NCBI RefSeq assembly: GCF_048820895.1
Contig: NZ_JBMERQ010000003.1
Location: forward strand, 62,001-126,000
Reading direction: 5' to 3'
Origin: Cribrihabitans_A neustonicus
GTDB lineage: Bacteria > Pseudomonadota > Alphaproteobacteria > Rhodobacterales > Rhodobacteraceae
DNA: 64,000 bases
A program made the translations under genes and the position numbers. Below the pieces are notes generated by a model. That model searched no databases. It was not told the DNA's origin and was given only the letters and a program-made list of their open reading frames with translations. Below are positions 26,831-36,878 of the stretch, piece after piece. How positions within the stretch are numbered: position 1 is the stretch's first letter; the number at the start of each line of letters is the position of its first letter.

Positions 26831-28660
26831 ATGTTTCGTACAGTACCTATGAAGACCCGGCTGGTCGTCTCTGGCGTGGTTTCCATCATGGCGACCGTGA
26901 TCCTGGCGGCCCTGTCGGTGTACAGCCTCTGGCAGAGCGAGCTGGAGCTTGAACGGCAAATCAACGTGACGGAGGCTGTCCGGCACGAGCTGACTGCGGA
27001 CATGATGCATGACGCGATTGAGGCGGAGGTGGTTTATGGCATCCTGATCGGTCCTGACGGTTCTGCCGCCAAGCAGAAAAAGATCAAGGCCAAGATGGAA
27101 GAAGACAAGGCCAGCTTCCGACGTTCGATGGAAGAACTGCAGAAGATGGACCTGGCACCGGAGATCCGCCGGATGGTGGTGGATATGGTCCCGATCATGG
27201 AGGCCTTCATCACCGAGGGGGAGAAGGTTGCCAAGCTGGCCTTCACCGATACAGAGGCAGCACTGGCCGCGCTGCCTGCCTTCCAGAAGCAGTACGACGC
27301 GCTGGAAGTCGCGCTGGAGCCGCTCGGCAAGCAGATCAAGACCTCAGCGAAGGAAACCGCGGAATCCGCCCGCAAGCATGATATGCAGCTGCTGTACACG
27401 CTGCTTGGCTTCTCGGGCGCTGCGGTGGCGCTGATGATGTACAACGCCCACAAGGTGACCCAGACCATCACCAAGCCGATCGGCCGCCTGCGCGAGGCGC
27501 TGCACGATGTGGCTAAGGGTGACTTCAAGATCCGGATCGCCGACCGCATGCGCGCCGATGACTTCGGCGAGATCGCCAAAGACATCGATGCCGTCTCCGG
27601 CCGGGTGATCAAGGCGCTGGACGAGCAGAACGCCCTGCGGGCCGAAGGCGAGCAGGTGATCGAGCGGCTTCGCCGCGGCTTGCAGCAGCTGTCCGCAGGC
27701 AATTTCAGCGCCCGGATCGAAACTGCGTTCAATGGCGATTACGATGCGCTGCGCGAGAACTACAACGAAACCGTCGACAAGCTGAATGATCTGCTGTCGC
27801 AGGTGGTGCAGGCGAGCCAGGGCATCCAGGTGCAGTCCGGCGAAATCCAGTCCGCCTCCGAGGACCTTTCGGCGCGCACCGAGAGCCAGGCCGCCACGCT
27901 GGAGGAGACCGCAGCGGCGCTGGAGCAGATGACGGTCAGCGTGAACAATTCGGCCTCCAACGCCAAGCAGGTGGAGGAAGCCGTGGAAACCGCCCGCAGC
28001 GACGTGGAACACAGCGGCCGGGTGGTTGAAGGCGCGATCGCAGCGATGAACGAAATCGAGAAATCCTCCGACCAGATCTCCCAGATCATCGGCGTGATCG
28101 ACGACATCGCCTTCCAGACCAACCTCCTGGCGCTGAATGCCGGGGTCGAGGCCGCCCGGGCAGGCGAGGTCGGCCGCGGCTTTGCGGTGGTTGCCTCCGA
28201 GGTGCGGGCGCTGGCGCAGCGCTCCTCCGATGCGGCGGGCGAAATCAAGACCCTGATCAGCGCCAGCTCCAAAAACGTCGAAGAAGGCGTGGACAAGGTG
28301 GACGGGGCAGGAAAGGCACTGTCTGCGGTCGTAACCCAGGTCGCAAGCATCGCGGATCTGGTCTCCGGCATCTCTGCGGAGTCGGCGGAACAGGCGCAGG
28401 GGCTGAACGAGATCAACATCGGCGTCTCGCAGCTCGACTCGGTGACCCAGCAGAATGCCGCGATGGTCGAGCAGGCGGGCGCGGCAATCCGGCTGATGAA
28501 CTCCGAGACCACAACGCTCAGCACTCTGGTCGGCCAGTTCACTCTGAAGGGTTCAGCCCCGCAGAGCCAGCATCAGGGCCAGCATCAAAGCCCGCCGCCG
28601 GCGCTTGCGCACCCCGAGGACGATGCCTTCGAGAACCTGCCGCTCGCGCGATCCGCCTGA
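26831..28660 (+). CDS. Methyl-accepting chemotaxis protein
   Basis: A 609-residue transmembrane receptor. The first membrane helix is at about residues 11-33. A four-helix-type periplasmic sensor domain (about 35-185) follows, then a second helix (LLYTLLGFSGAAVALMM), a HAMP domain (about 205-258), a second HAMP-like segment (about 275-330), and the signalling hairpin. The tip of the hairpin reads AFQTNLLALNAGVEAARAGE with GRGFAVVASEVRALAQRS. Methylation-type EEtAAALEQM helices flank it. There is no C-terminal NWETF-like CheR pentapeptide. No other che genes are in the window. The ligand is unknown. Confidence 0.93.
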   Translation: MFRTVPMKTRLVVSGVVSIMATVILAALSVYSLWQSELELERQINVTEAVRHELTADMMHDAIEAEVVYGILIGPDGSAAKQKKIKAKMEEDKASFRRSMEELQKMDLAPEIRRMVVDMVPIMEAFITEGEKVAKLAFTDTEAALAALPAFQKQYDALEVALEPLGKQIKTSAKETAESARKHDMQLLYTLLGFSGAAVALMMYNAHKVTQTITKPIGRLREALHDVAKGDFKIRIADRMRADDFGEIAKDIDAVSGRVIKALDEQNALRAEGEQVIERLRRGLQQLSAGNFSARIETAFNGDYDALRENYNETVDKLNDLLSQVVQASQGIQVQSGEIQSASEDLSARTESQAATLEETAAALEQMTVSVNNSASNAKQVEEAVETARSDVEHSGRVVEGAIAAMNEIEKSSDQISQIIGVIDDIAFQTNLLALNAGVEAARAGEVGRGFAVVASEVRALAQRSSDAAGEIKTLISASSKNVEEGVDKVDGAGKALSAVVTQVASIADLVSGISAESAEQAQGLNEINIGVSQLDSVTQQNAAMVEQAGAAIRLMNSETTTLSTLVGQFTLKGSAPQSQHQGQHQSPPPALAHPEDDAFENLPLARSA

Positions 28661-28666
28661 TGCCTG

Positions 28667-28710
28667 GCCGGCGGGAGGGGGCGGCGCAATCGCCTCTCCC
28701 TCCTGCCGGC
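28667..28710 (+). terminator. Long GC hairpin after the chemoreceptor gene
   Basis: GCCGGC and a GGAGGG run pair with CCCTCC and GCCGGC to form a long stem seven bases after the stop. There is no T run, so it may be a terminator, a 3' stabiliser or a Rho-dependent end. Confidence 0.4.
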
Positions 28711-28840
28711 TGCGCGGCGCGGGGAAGGCCCGCCATCCGGAAGCCCGCCGGCTCAGCCAGGAAATTCCCGCACAGGGATGTCCTTGCGGCCACAGCAAGA
28801 TCTAAGGGACAGAGAGATCGGCCATGCCGGCAGGCAAGAG

Positions 28841-28866
28841 AAAAGGCGCCCTGACGAAGGGCGCCT
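28841..28866 (-). terminator. Rho-independent terminator of ppaC
   Basis: On the minus strand AGGCGCCCT pairs with AGGGCGCCT around TCGTC and is followed by TTTT. It lies about 48 bases past the ppaC stop. Confidence 0.88.
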
Positions 28867-28913
28867 GTCTGCTGTTCAAGGCAGGGCAGGGCAGGGCCGC
28901 CCGGCCCGCGTCC

Positions 28914-29834
28914 TCAGACCTTGAGGTTGGGGATGATCTGCTTCTTGCGCGACATGATGCCGGGCAGCACGACAGTGTCGCCCGCGGCTTCTGCGCCAAA
29001 GGATTTCTGCGCCACGGTTTTCACCAGATCGTTCGGCACCAGCAAGGTCGCTTCTTCCTTCAGGATGTCGACCACGAAAAGCAGGACCTGGTCGACGCCG
29101 TCTTCCTGCGCCACGGTGCCCATTGTCTCCATCAGCGAAGCCTTGCGGTCCAGCACCACGCCCGGTGCGGTGGTTTCCAGCACGGACACGCGGAACTTGG
29201 TGCCTTCAACGGCATATTCCTTGGAATCCATGCGGATCAGTTCGGCATCGGAGAAGGAGGAGACATCCGACTTGGCGGCAAACATCTCGGCGGCGTAGTC
29301 GGCGATGGTGATGCCCAGATCGGCAGCCAGCTGCTCGGCCACGGCCTTGTCATGCGGCGTGGTGGTCGGCGAGCGGAATTCCAGCGTGTCCGAGAGGATG
29401 CAGGTCAGCGCCGCGCCCTTGATGGCCTGGGGCATCCGGGCGGCATCCTCGCCCATCAGGTCGTGCATGATGGTGGCGGTGCAGGCCAGGGGGCGGATGG
29501 TGATGTCGATCGGGCCTTTGGTCTCCAGGCCGCCAACCAGCTTGTGATGGTCGATGATCGCCTGAACGTCGGCACCGTTGATGTTCGCGGGCAGCTCGGC
29601 CGGGTTGTTGGTGTCGACGATCACCACCGGCGCGCCATCAGCCACGTCTTCGATCATGGCCGGCTTCTCAAAGCCCCAGCGCTCCAGCATGAAGGCGGCT
29701 TCGGTGTTGGGTTCGCCCAGCAGCACGGCTTCGGCCTTCTGACCCTGCACCTCGTTCAGGTACCAGGCCCAGATGATCGGGGAGCCGGTGGAGTCGGTGT
29801 CGGGGGATTTGTGGCCGAAAACTTGAATGGTCAT
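28914..29834 (-). CDS. ppaC: Manganese-dependent inorganic pyrophosphatase (family II)
   Basis: A 306-residue DHH-family enzyme that hydrolyses pyrophosphate. It has the N-terminal metal motif GHKSPDTDSTGS (about 5-16), the VDTNNPAELP strand and the DHH motif AIIDHHKL (about 95-102), and the C-terminal DHHA2 substrate residues ending SRKKQIIP. ATG 29834 (MTIQVFGHKSPD) is clear. It is monocistronic with its own terminator. Confidence 0.96.
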   Translation of the reverse strand: MTIQVFGHKSPDTDSTGSPIIWAWYLNEVQGQKAEAVLLGEPNTEAAFMLERWGFEKPAMIEDVADGAPVVIVDTNNPAELPANINGADVQAIIDHHKLVGGLETKGPIDITIRPLACTATIMHDLMGEDAARMPQAIKGAALTCILSDTLEFRSPTTTPHDKAVAEQLAADLGITIADYAAEMFAAKSDVSSFSDAELIRMDSKEYAVEGTKFRVSVLETTAPGVVLDRKASLMETMGTVAQEDGVDQVLLFVVDILKEEATLLVPNDLVKTVAQKSFGAEAAGDTVVLPGIMSRKKQIIPNLKV

Positions 29835-29950
29835 GGCGGGTCCTGTCCGTGAAATGAGTCGCGATAGGGGAGATTTCCGGGCCTTATAGGCGCGGGCGGC
29901 TGGCTTGTCACCCCGCCCGGGCACGCGGAGAGTTCTGGGGCGCGGCGGGG

Positions 29951-30934
29951 TCAGAAAGGCGCGCGGGCGAGTCTGTATCCCGCCCGTGCCAGCAGGTTCA
30001 GCAGGCCGTTATCGCCGGGCAAATGCAGCGCGCCGGCTGCGACCACGATGTGGGTGCCTTCGGTGGCCTCGATCACGGGCAGCCAGGCGCGGTTGCGCAC
30101 GTCGGTCATGGCGGTCAGCGTGTCCTGCCACATTCTCTCCAGATCCTGGCGGGGCAGGGTGCCGTGGGCAAGGAAATCGCGCCGGCTGAGCTCGAGGAAA
30201 AAGGCAGCCTGCTCATCGAAGTAGCTTTCCGTCATCGTGTGGAATGCATCGCCATCGGTGCCCAGCAGTGCGAGCATGGCGTGCAGCTCCCGCACCTGGT
30301 CCTCCAGCGGATCCGACGCCATGATCCCCAGCAGCGTGAGCGGATCCTCCAGCGCCGCGACCGGCACCCCGGCGGCGTCTGCCTGCGCCTCCAGCCGCTT
30401 GTCGAGGCCGGGCTCCGGCGCCGCCCCAGGCGCGCGCAGGCAGGGCGGTACCGCCATGCTGAGGGACAGGAACCAGGGCTGCATCTTGGCGGCCATCCAG
30501 GGCGGGATGCCATGGCGGCGCGCCTTCTCGGCCAGCACCTGCCAGTCCGCCTCCGGCAGCCGGTCAATCAGCGTGGGGCCTTCGGTGATCAGTGTCAGCG
30601 AGGGATCGCGCGCCAGGGTGTCGAGGAACCTGGCCTCTGCCTCGGCATCGGCCTCGACCAGCAGTGCATCGGCACCTCCGATCACCGGGGCAAGCCGGGT
30701 GGTGATTGCTTCCATGCGCGGGTCGTTCAGATGCAGGGTGCCGATCACATGCACGCGCCGCTCCCCGCGGGCCGCGATCCAATGGTTGCCTTCGCTGTAG
30801 GGCAGAGCGGCGACACGGGTGCTGATTTCTGCGCGTTCCGCGGGGCTGAGGACCTCGCGCAAGTCGGTGCCGGAGCAGGCCGCCCAGAGGGGCGCGGGCA
30901 GAAGGAACAGCAGCAGTCTCACGACAATTCGCAT
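29951..30934 (-). CDS. TraB/GumN family protein (downstream copy)
   Basis: A 327-residue secreted protein with signal peptide MRIVVRLLLFLLPAPLWAA and a cysteine just after cleavage (CSGTDLREVL). TraB/GumN signatures are at both ends: VHVIGTLHLND (about 61-71) and HIVVAAGALHLPGDNGLLNLL (21 residues split: HIVVAAGALHLPG and DNGLLNLL, near 297-317). The family resembles the Tiki metalloprotease fold with paired GxxH motifs, so a periplasmic hydrolase is possible. It follows its paralogue after 24 bases and shares an operon with it. Confidence 0.87.
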   Translation of the reverse strand: MRIVVRLLLFLLPAPLWAACSGTDLREVLSPAERAEISTRVAALPYSEGNHWIAARGERRVHVIGTLHLNDPRMEAITTRLAPVIGGADALLVEADAEAEARFLDTLARDPSLTLITEGPTLIDRLPEADWQVLAEKARRHGIPPWMAAKMQPWFLSLSMAVPPCLRAPGAAPEPGLDKRLEAQADAAGVPVAALEDPLTLLGIMASDPLEDQVRELHAMLALLGTDGDAFHTMTESYFDEQAAFFLELSRRDFLAHGTLPRQDLERMWQDTLTAMTDVRNRAWLPVIEATEGTHIVVAAGALHLPGDNGLLNLLARAGYRLARAPF

Positions 30935-30958
30935 CGGGGCTTTCCTTGATCGGGCATG

Positions 30959-31954
30959 TCAGCGGCTGGGCTGCCAGGGTGCGCGGCTGAGCTGGAAACC
31001 GCGCTGCTGCAGCAGGTTCAGAAGGCCGCCCCGCCCGGGCAGATGTGCTGCCCCGACGGCCACCACGATGGTCTCGTGCCGGGCGGCCAGTATCGGTGCC
31101 AGCCAACGCTTGTTGCGCATCTCCAGCAGGTAGAGGTTGTTCACCTGCCAAAGGCGCGCGACCTCTTCTGCTGGCATGTCGGTGAACTGTGCATTGACCC
31201 AGGGGGCCAGGATAAAGGCGCTCCAGACGCTTTCGTCGAAATAGGCCTCCACCGGAGTGGCGTCTTCGGGCTTGTCCGAGTGCAGAACCAGCAACTCGAG
31301 GTCCAGCATCTTCGCCTGGTCACGCAGGGGCAGCGCGGAGAGCGCATTCAGACCGTCGCCAACAGTTTCCAGCGCGCCGAGCGGGATGCGCTTTCGGCGG
31401 GCGTGATCGGCGATACGGTCGTCCAGCCCGCGCCGCGTGCCAAAGCCGTAAGGGCGGCAGCCGCTTTGGATCAGAAACATCGAGACCGCCCAGGGCTGCA
31501 TCCGGTTCAGCAAATCCAGGTCGGTGCCGCTGAGGCGGGCAAAGACCACGAAGCGTTCCCAGCTGAGGGGCGAGACCAGCCGCCGCAGTTCCTCCCCGCG
31601 GGGCAGCAGGAAACGGGCGGCAAAGCGGGTGGGATCGGCGTTGTAGCGCTCAAGCTCGGCGCGCGAGGTTTCCAGGTAGATCGCACCGGCTGCATTCAGC
31701 ACCGGGCGCAGGGTGCGCATCACCCGGCCCATGCGGGCGTCGCCGCCGTGCATGGTGCCGATCACGTGGATGGTGCGGGTGCCCTTGCGGGCGACCCAGT
31801 GGTTGCCAACGGCAAAGGGGGTGGCGGCCATCTCCTCGGCCAGCCGCTGCTCGGCGGCAGGGGTGAGCTGGTTGCGGAAATCGGCGCCGCGGCAGGCGGC
31901 ATATCCGGCGCTGGCCTGCAAAAGGAACGCAAGCAGCAGCAGAATCCGTGTCAT
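30959..31954 (-). CDS. TraB/GumN family protein (upstream copy)
   Basis: A 331-residue paralogue of the next gene, with the same plan: signal peptide MTRILLLLAFLLQASAGYAA, CRGADFRNQL after cleavage, IHVIGTMHGGD near residue 62, and VAVGAAHLPGRGGLLNLL near the end. ATG 31954 is the first start giving a signal peptide; a much longer open frame upstream overlaps the divergent DUF2161 gene. Sequence divergence between the copies is large, so the duplication is old. No substrate is known. Confidence 0.87.
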   Translation of the reverse strand: MTRILLLLAFLLQASAGYAACRGADFRNQLTPAAEQRLAEEMAATPFAVGNHWVARKGTRTIHVIGTMHGGDARMGRVMRTLRPVLNAAGAIYLETSRAELERYNADPTRFAARFLLPRGEELRRLVSPLSWERFVVFARLSGTDLDLLNRMQPWAVSMFLIQSGCRPYGFGTRRGLDDRIADHARRKRIPLGALETVGDGLNALSALPLRDQAKMLDLELLVLHSDKPEDATPVEAYFDESVWSAFILAPWVNAQFTDMPAEEVARLWQVNNLYLLEMRNKRWLAPILAARHETIVVAVGAAHLPGRGGLLNLLQQRGFQLSRAPWQPSR

Positions 31955-32080
31955 GTCGGCCCTTTCACGTGGTCCGGGAGTACCAGCTTTAGGCCCTGTG
32001 CCGCCGCCGGGCAACGGGAAACGCCGCCGCAGCCTCCCCGCCGATTGCCTTTGCCGCGGCATCCTGCCAGTGATGGCGGC

Positions 32081-32752
32081 ATGGAGCGGGAAGATCAGCT
32101 TTATGCGCCGGTGAAGGCGTTGTTTGAGGCGCAGGGCTATGCGGTGAAGGGGGAGGTCGGCGCGGCCGACGTGGTCGCTCGCCGCGGCGACGAGCCGCCG
32201 GTGATCGTCGAGCTGAAACTGAAGTTCTCGTTGTCGCTGTTCCACCAGGCGATTGCCCGTCTTGCGGTCACCGATCATGTCTACATCGCGGTGCCGCGGC
32301 CCGGCGGGCGGCAGGCGCGGCGGATGCTGAAGGATAACCTGGCGCTCTGCCGGCGGCTGGGCCTGGGGCTGATCACCGTGCTGGCGGACGGCAGGGCGGA
32401 TGTGCATTGCGATCCCGGGCCGTATTCACCGCGCAAGTCGAAGAAGAAGCAGGCCCGCTTGCAGCGCGAGTTTGCCAGCCTGCGCGGCGATCCAAATGCA
32501 GGGGGTGCCACCAGGCGCGGGCTGGTCACCGCCTACCGGCAGGACGCTCTGGTCTGTGCGGCGCATCTGGCGGTTGCCGGGGCGTCGAAGGGCGCCGAAG
32601 TCGCCCGCGCCACCGGCGTTTCCCGCGCGACCCAGCTGATGGGCAAGAACCACTACGGCTGGTTCGAGCGGGTGGAAAAGGGCATCTATCAGCTGACGGA
32701 AGAAGGCCGGGCCGGGCTGGCTCATTGGGCCGGAAGCTGGGAGGATGCCTAA
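32081..32752 (+). CDS. DUF2161 family protein, PD-(D/E)XK nuclease-like fold
   Basis: A 223-residue protein named in databases as a DUF2161 putative phosphodiesterase. The N-terminal part shows the nuclease core: VKALFEAQGYAVKGEVGAAD, the catalytic aspartate in GAADVVARR (about 28), and VIVELKLKFSLSLF with the E-x-K pair (about 44-46). The C-terminal part is a winged-helix-like module (GASKGAEVARATGVSRATQL, then HYGWFERVEKGIYQLTEEG), as in DNA-binding proteins. A DNA-processing role is therefore inferred. ATG 32081 is the first plausible start. It is divergent from the TraB pair. Confidence 0.85.
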   Translation: MEREDQLYAPVKALFEAQGYAVKGEVGAADVVARRGDEPPVIVELKLKFSLSLFHQAIARLAVTDHVYIAVPRPGGRQARRMLKDNLALCRRLGLGLITVLADGRADVHCDPGPYSPRKSKKKQARLQREFASLRGDPNAGGATRRGLVTAYRQDALVCAAHLAVAGASKGAEVARATGVSRATQLMGKNHYGWFERVEKGIYQLTEEGRAGLAHWAGSWEDA

Positions 32753-32833
32753 GGTGGCGCAGGCATCTTCAGGCGGCGGTAAGCGCAGCGCAGGAAACTG
32801 TCCGCGGCGGTCTAATTTTTCGCTGATTCCGTG

Positions 32834-32862
32834 TTGACAAGCCCCGGCCCCATTCCTAGCTT
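32834..32862 (+). promoter_or_regulatory. groESL promoter
   Basis: TTGACA (32834-32839) and TAGCTT (32857-32862) are separated by 17 bases, directly upstream of the CIRCE element. The -10 box is weak for sigma70, and the CCTAGCTT context also resembles alphaproteobacterial RpoH promoters. Confidence 0.6.
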
Positions 32863-32870
32863 CCCGGTCG

Positions 32871-32897
32871 TTAGCACTCACCCCTCGTGAGTGATAA
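32871..32897 (+). promoter_or_regulatory. CIRCE operator (HrcA binding site)
   Basis: TTAGCACTC, nine bases, then GAGTGATAA. The left arm is the exact consensus and the right arm differs from GAGTGCTAA at one base. It overlaps the expected transcription start of groESL, so HrcA repression relieved by heat is predicted. hrcA itself is not in the window. Confidence 0.92.
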
Positions 32898-32963
32898 CGC
32901 GGCCCGGCCAACGCGCCGGGCCCGCAGGGACAACAACCTTTGAGCCTTTAAGGAGCTGCAAAG

Positions 32964-33251
32964 ATGGCACTGAAACCGCTTCATGACCGCGTGCTGGTTC
33001 GCCGTGTGGAAAGCGAAGAAAAGACCGCAGGCGGTCTGATCATCCCCGACAGCGCAAAAGAAAAGCCGAGCGAAGGCGTTGTCGTCGCCACCGGTGAAGG
33101 CGCGCGCAAGGACAGCGGCGAGCTGATCGCGATGGCCGTGAAAGAAGGCGACCGCATCCTGTTCGGCAAGTGGTCCGGCACTGAGGTCACCATCGACGGC
33201 GAAGAGCTGCTGATGATGAAGGAAAGCGACATCATGGGTGTGATCGTCTGA
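32964..33251 (+). CDS. groS: Co-chaperonin GroES
   Basis: The 95-residue heptameric lid of GroEL. It begins MALKPLHDRVLVRRVESEEK, has the mobile loop TAGGLIIPDSAKEKPSEG (about 18-35) and the GTEVTIDGEELLMMKESDI end. AAGGAGC is the ribosome site. It is the first gene of groESL under CIRCE control. Confidence 0.98.
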   Translation: MALKPLHDRVLVRRVESEEKTAGGLIIPDSAKEKPSEGVVVATGEGARKDSGELIAMAVKEGDRILFGKWSGTEVTIDGEELLMMKESDIMGVIV

Positions 33252-33311
33252 GCCAATTGCTCCGGCACATCCTCACTCGCACATACACAGTATTCTCAAG
33301 GAGACTGATCA

Positions 33312-34961
<1,650 letters not shown>

Positions 34962-34987
34962 TCATCGCCATCCTTCCGGATGATATC

Positions 34988-35014
34988 GGGGCCGCCTTTG
35001 GGCGGCCCCTTTTT
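34988..35014 (+). terminator. Rho-independent terminator of groESL
   Basis: GGGGCCGCC and GGGCGGCCCC pair around TTT and are followed by five T residues. It starts 26 bases after the groEL stop. Confidence 0.92.
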
Positions 35015-35061
35015 CGTACTGGCGCGCCGGAAGGCCTGCCGCCGCGGGCCTGCTTCCGGCA

Positions 35062-35082
35062 GGGGTATTTCGGGCCCGAAAG
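35062..35082. repeat. Dispersed intergenic repeat, copy 1
   Basis: GGGGTATTTCGGG followed by CCCGAAAG. The same element is present in inverse orientation at 38124-38144. It lies between the groEL terminator and the EamA gene. Confidence 0.6.
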
Positions 35083-35178
35083 TGGCAGCGCGCCACCGGA
35101 GCCGCAGTGGCTGGCACGTGACGCCAAGCCTTGCAGAAACAGCTGGCGCTGGCCCCGGCACCGCGGTAGCCCGGTGGC

Positions 35179-36048
35179 ATGCGGCTTTTTCTTCTCGTCT
35201 CCCTCACCATGTGCGCCTTTGCGGCCAATTCGATCCTCGCGCGGGTGGCAATCGGCGGCGGGTACATGGATGCCACCGGCTTTGGCCTGCTGCGGCTGCT
35301 CTCGGGCGCGGGGATGCTGCTGCTGTTGTGCTGGGCCCGCGCCGTGCCGCTGCGGCTGCCCCTGCGAGGCAGCGTCTGGGGCGGGGCGGCGCTGACGCTC
35401 TATATCGCCGGGTTTTCCATCGCTTACGAGGCGCTCGACGCGGGGCTTGGCGCGCTGATCCTGTTCGGCGTAGTGCAGATTTCCATGTTCCTCTGGGGCA
35501 TGCTGCGCGGCGCGCCGGCAGGTCTGGCCCAGATCCTGGGGGCGCTTCTGGCGCTTCTGGGGCTTGCCTATGTGCTCTGGCCTGCGGGAAGCAGTGCGGT
35601 TGCGCCGGGGGCGGCGCTGATGATGGCGGCGGCGGGTTTGGGCTGGGGGATCTACAGCCTCCTGGGCCGCGGGGCGCACGAGCCGCTGGCGGCCACGTCC
35701 GTCAACTTCGTTGTTGCCTCGCTCATGATGCTGCCCGTGGTATGGCTCGCGGGCGGCGGCACGGTGTGGAGCCTCTGGGGGGGCGGGCTGGCCGTGATCT
35801 CCGGCGCGGTGACCTCCGGGCTCGGCTATGCACTTTGGTACCAGGTGCTGCCGCGGCTGCAGCCTGCGGTGGCCGCGACCGTGCAGCTGAGCGTCCCGGT
35901 GATCGCGATTCTCGCAGGCGCGGCGCTCCTGGGCGAGGCGATCGGGCTGCGGCTGATCTTTGGCACTGCGGCGGTGCTTGGCGGTATCTCGCTGGTGGTC
36001 CTGCGGGCGCCGCAGCCTGGTCCGCGCCCTAGCCGACGCGCGGGCTGA
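35179..36048 (+). CDS. DMT family (EamA) transporter
   Basis: A 289-residue inner-membrane protein with about ten hydrophobic helices arranged as two EamA repeats (about 5-130 and 145-280). The second repeat has the typical SGLGYALWYQVLPRLQPAVAA and VPVIAILAGAALLGE segments. Family members export metabolites such as amino acids or nucleosides; the substrate cannot be inferred. It is 41 bases from the lipase-like gene and probably shares its transcript. Confidence 0.88.
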   Translation: MRLFLLVSLTMCAFAANSILARVAIGGGYMDATGFGLLRLLSGAGMLLLLCWARAVPLRLPLRGSVWGGAALTLYIAGFSIAYEALDAGLGALILFGVVQISMFLWGMLRGAPAGLAQILGALLALLGLAYVLWPAGSSAVAPGAALMMAAAGLGWGIYSLLGRGAHEPLAATSVNFVVASLMMLPVVWLAGGGTVWSLWGGGLAVISGAVTSGLGYALWYQVLPRLQPAVAATVQLSVPVIAILAGAALLGEAIGLRLIFGTAAVLGGISLVVLRAPQPGPRPSRRAG

Positions 36049-36089
36049 GAGGCCTTCCACCGGCGCCGGATTGCGCTTATCTGGGGCAC

Positions 36090-36878
36090 ATGTTCGCGCG
36101 TCTTTCTCCCCTGTTTCTGCTTGCCGCCCTTCTGCTGCCGCGCCCGGCCGCGGCCGACTGCGTGATCCTGCTGCATGGGCTCGCGCGCAGCGAGGCATCT
36201 TTCGCTGTGATGGACGAGGTGCTCGAGGCGCGCGGCTACCGTGTGGTGCGGCCCGGCTATGCCTCGACCGAGGCGCCGGTGGAAGTGCTGGCAGAGGCGG
36301 TGCTGCCGCGCGCCTTTGCCGCCTGCGGCCGCGCGCGCACCCATGTTGTCACGCACTCGATGGGCGGCATCCTGCTGCGCCATTGGCTGCGTGGGGAGGT
36401 GCCGCGCAACCTCGGCCGGGTGGTGATGCTTGCGCCGCCCAACCAGGGCAGCGAGCTGGTAGACGAGATGGGCGATTGGGCGTTGTTCGGCCTGCTGCAC
36501 GGGCCTGCCGGCGGGCAGCTTGGCACTGGCGCGGACAGCCTGCCGCGCCGCCTGCCGCCGGTGCGGTTCGAGCTCGGGGTGATCGCCGGGAACGAGACCC
36601 TGAATCCGGTGTTCTCGCATCTGATCCCGGGGCCGGACGACGGCAAGGTTTCGGTGGCCAGCACAAAGGTTGCAGGCATGCGCGCGCATTTGACCCTGCC
36701 GGTCACCCATACCTACATGATGAACAACCCGCGTGTGATTGCCCAGACCCTGCATTTCCTTGAGGAGGGCCATTTCGCGCCCTCGCAGGGCTGGCTTGCG
36801 GCTGTGGATGAGATCGTCCGCGAGGCCTGCCTGCTGCGGGGCGGCTGCGGGGGAAACGGCAAAGGAGAGCCGGAATGA
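36090..36878 (+). CDS. Lipase-like alpha/beta hydrolase, secreted
   Basis: A 262-residue protein with signal peptide MFARLSPLFLLAALLLPRPAAA. It has the lipase oxyanion motif CVILLHGLARS (about 24-34), the nucleophile elbow VVTHSMGGILL (HSMGG, Ser near 91), and a C-terminal histidine candidate in VTHTYMMNN or GHF. The pattern resembles PGAP1/triacylglycerol lipase-type esterases. The phnM-like gene overlaps its stop (ATGA), which is unexpected for a periplasmic lipase and may reflect co-transcription only. Confidence 0.85.
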   Translation: MFARLSPLFLLAALLLPRPAAADCVILLHGLARSEASFAVMDEVLEARGYRVVRPGYASTEAPVEVLAEAVLPRAFAACGRARTHVVTHSMGGILLRHWLRGEVPRNLGRVVMLAPPNQGSELVDEMGDWALFGLLHGPAGGQLGTGADSLPRRLPPVRFELGVIAGNETLNPVFSHLIPGPDDGKVSVASTKVAGMRAHLTLPVTHTYMMNNPRVIAQTLHFLEEGHFAPSQGWLAAVDEIVREACLLRGGCGGNGKGEPE

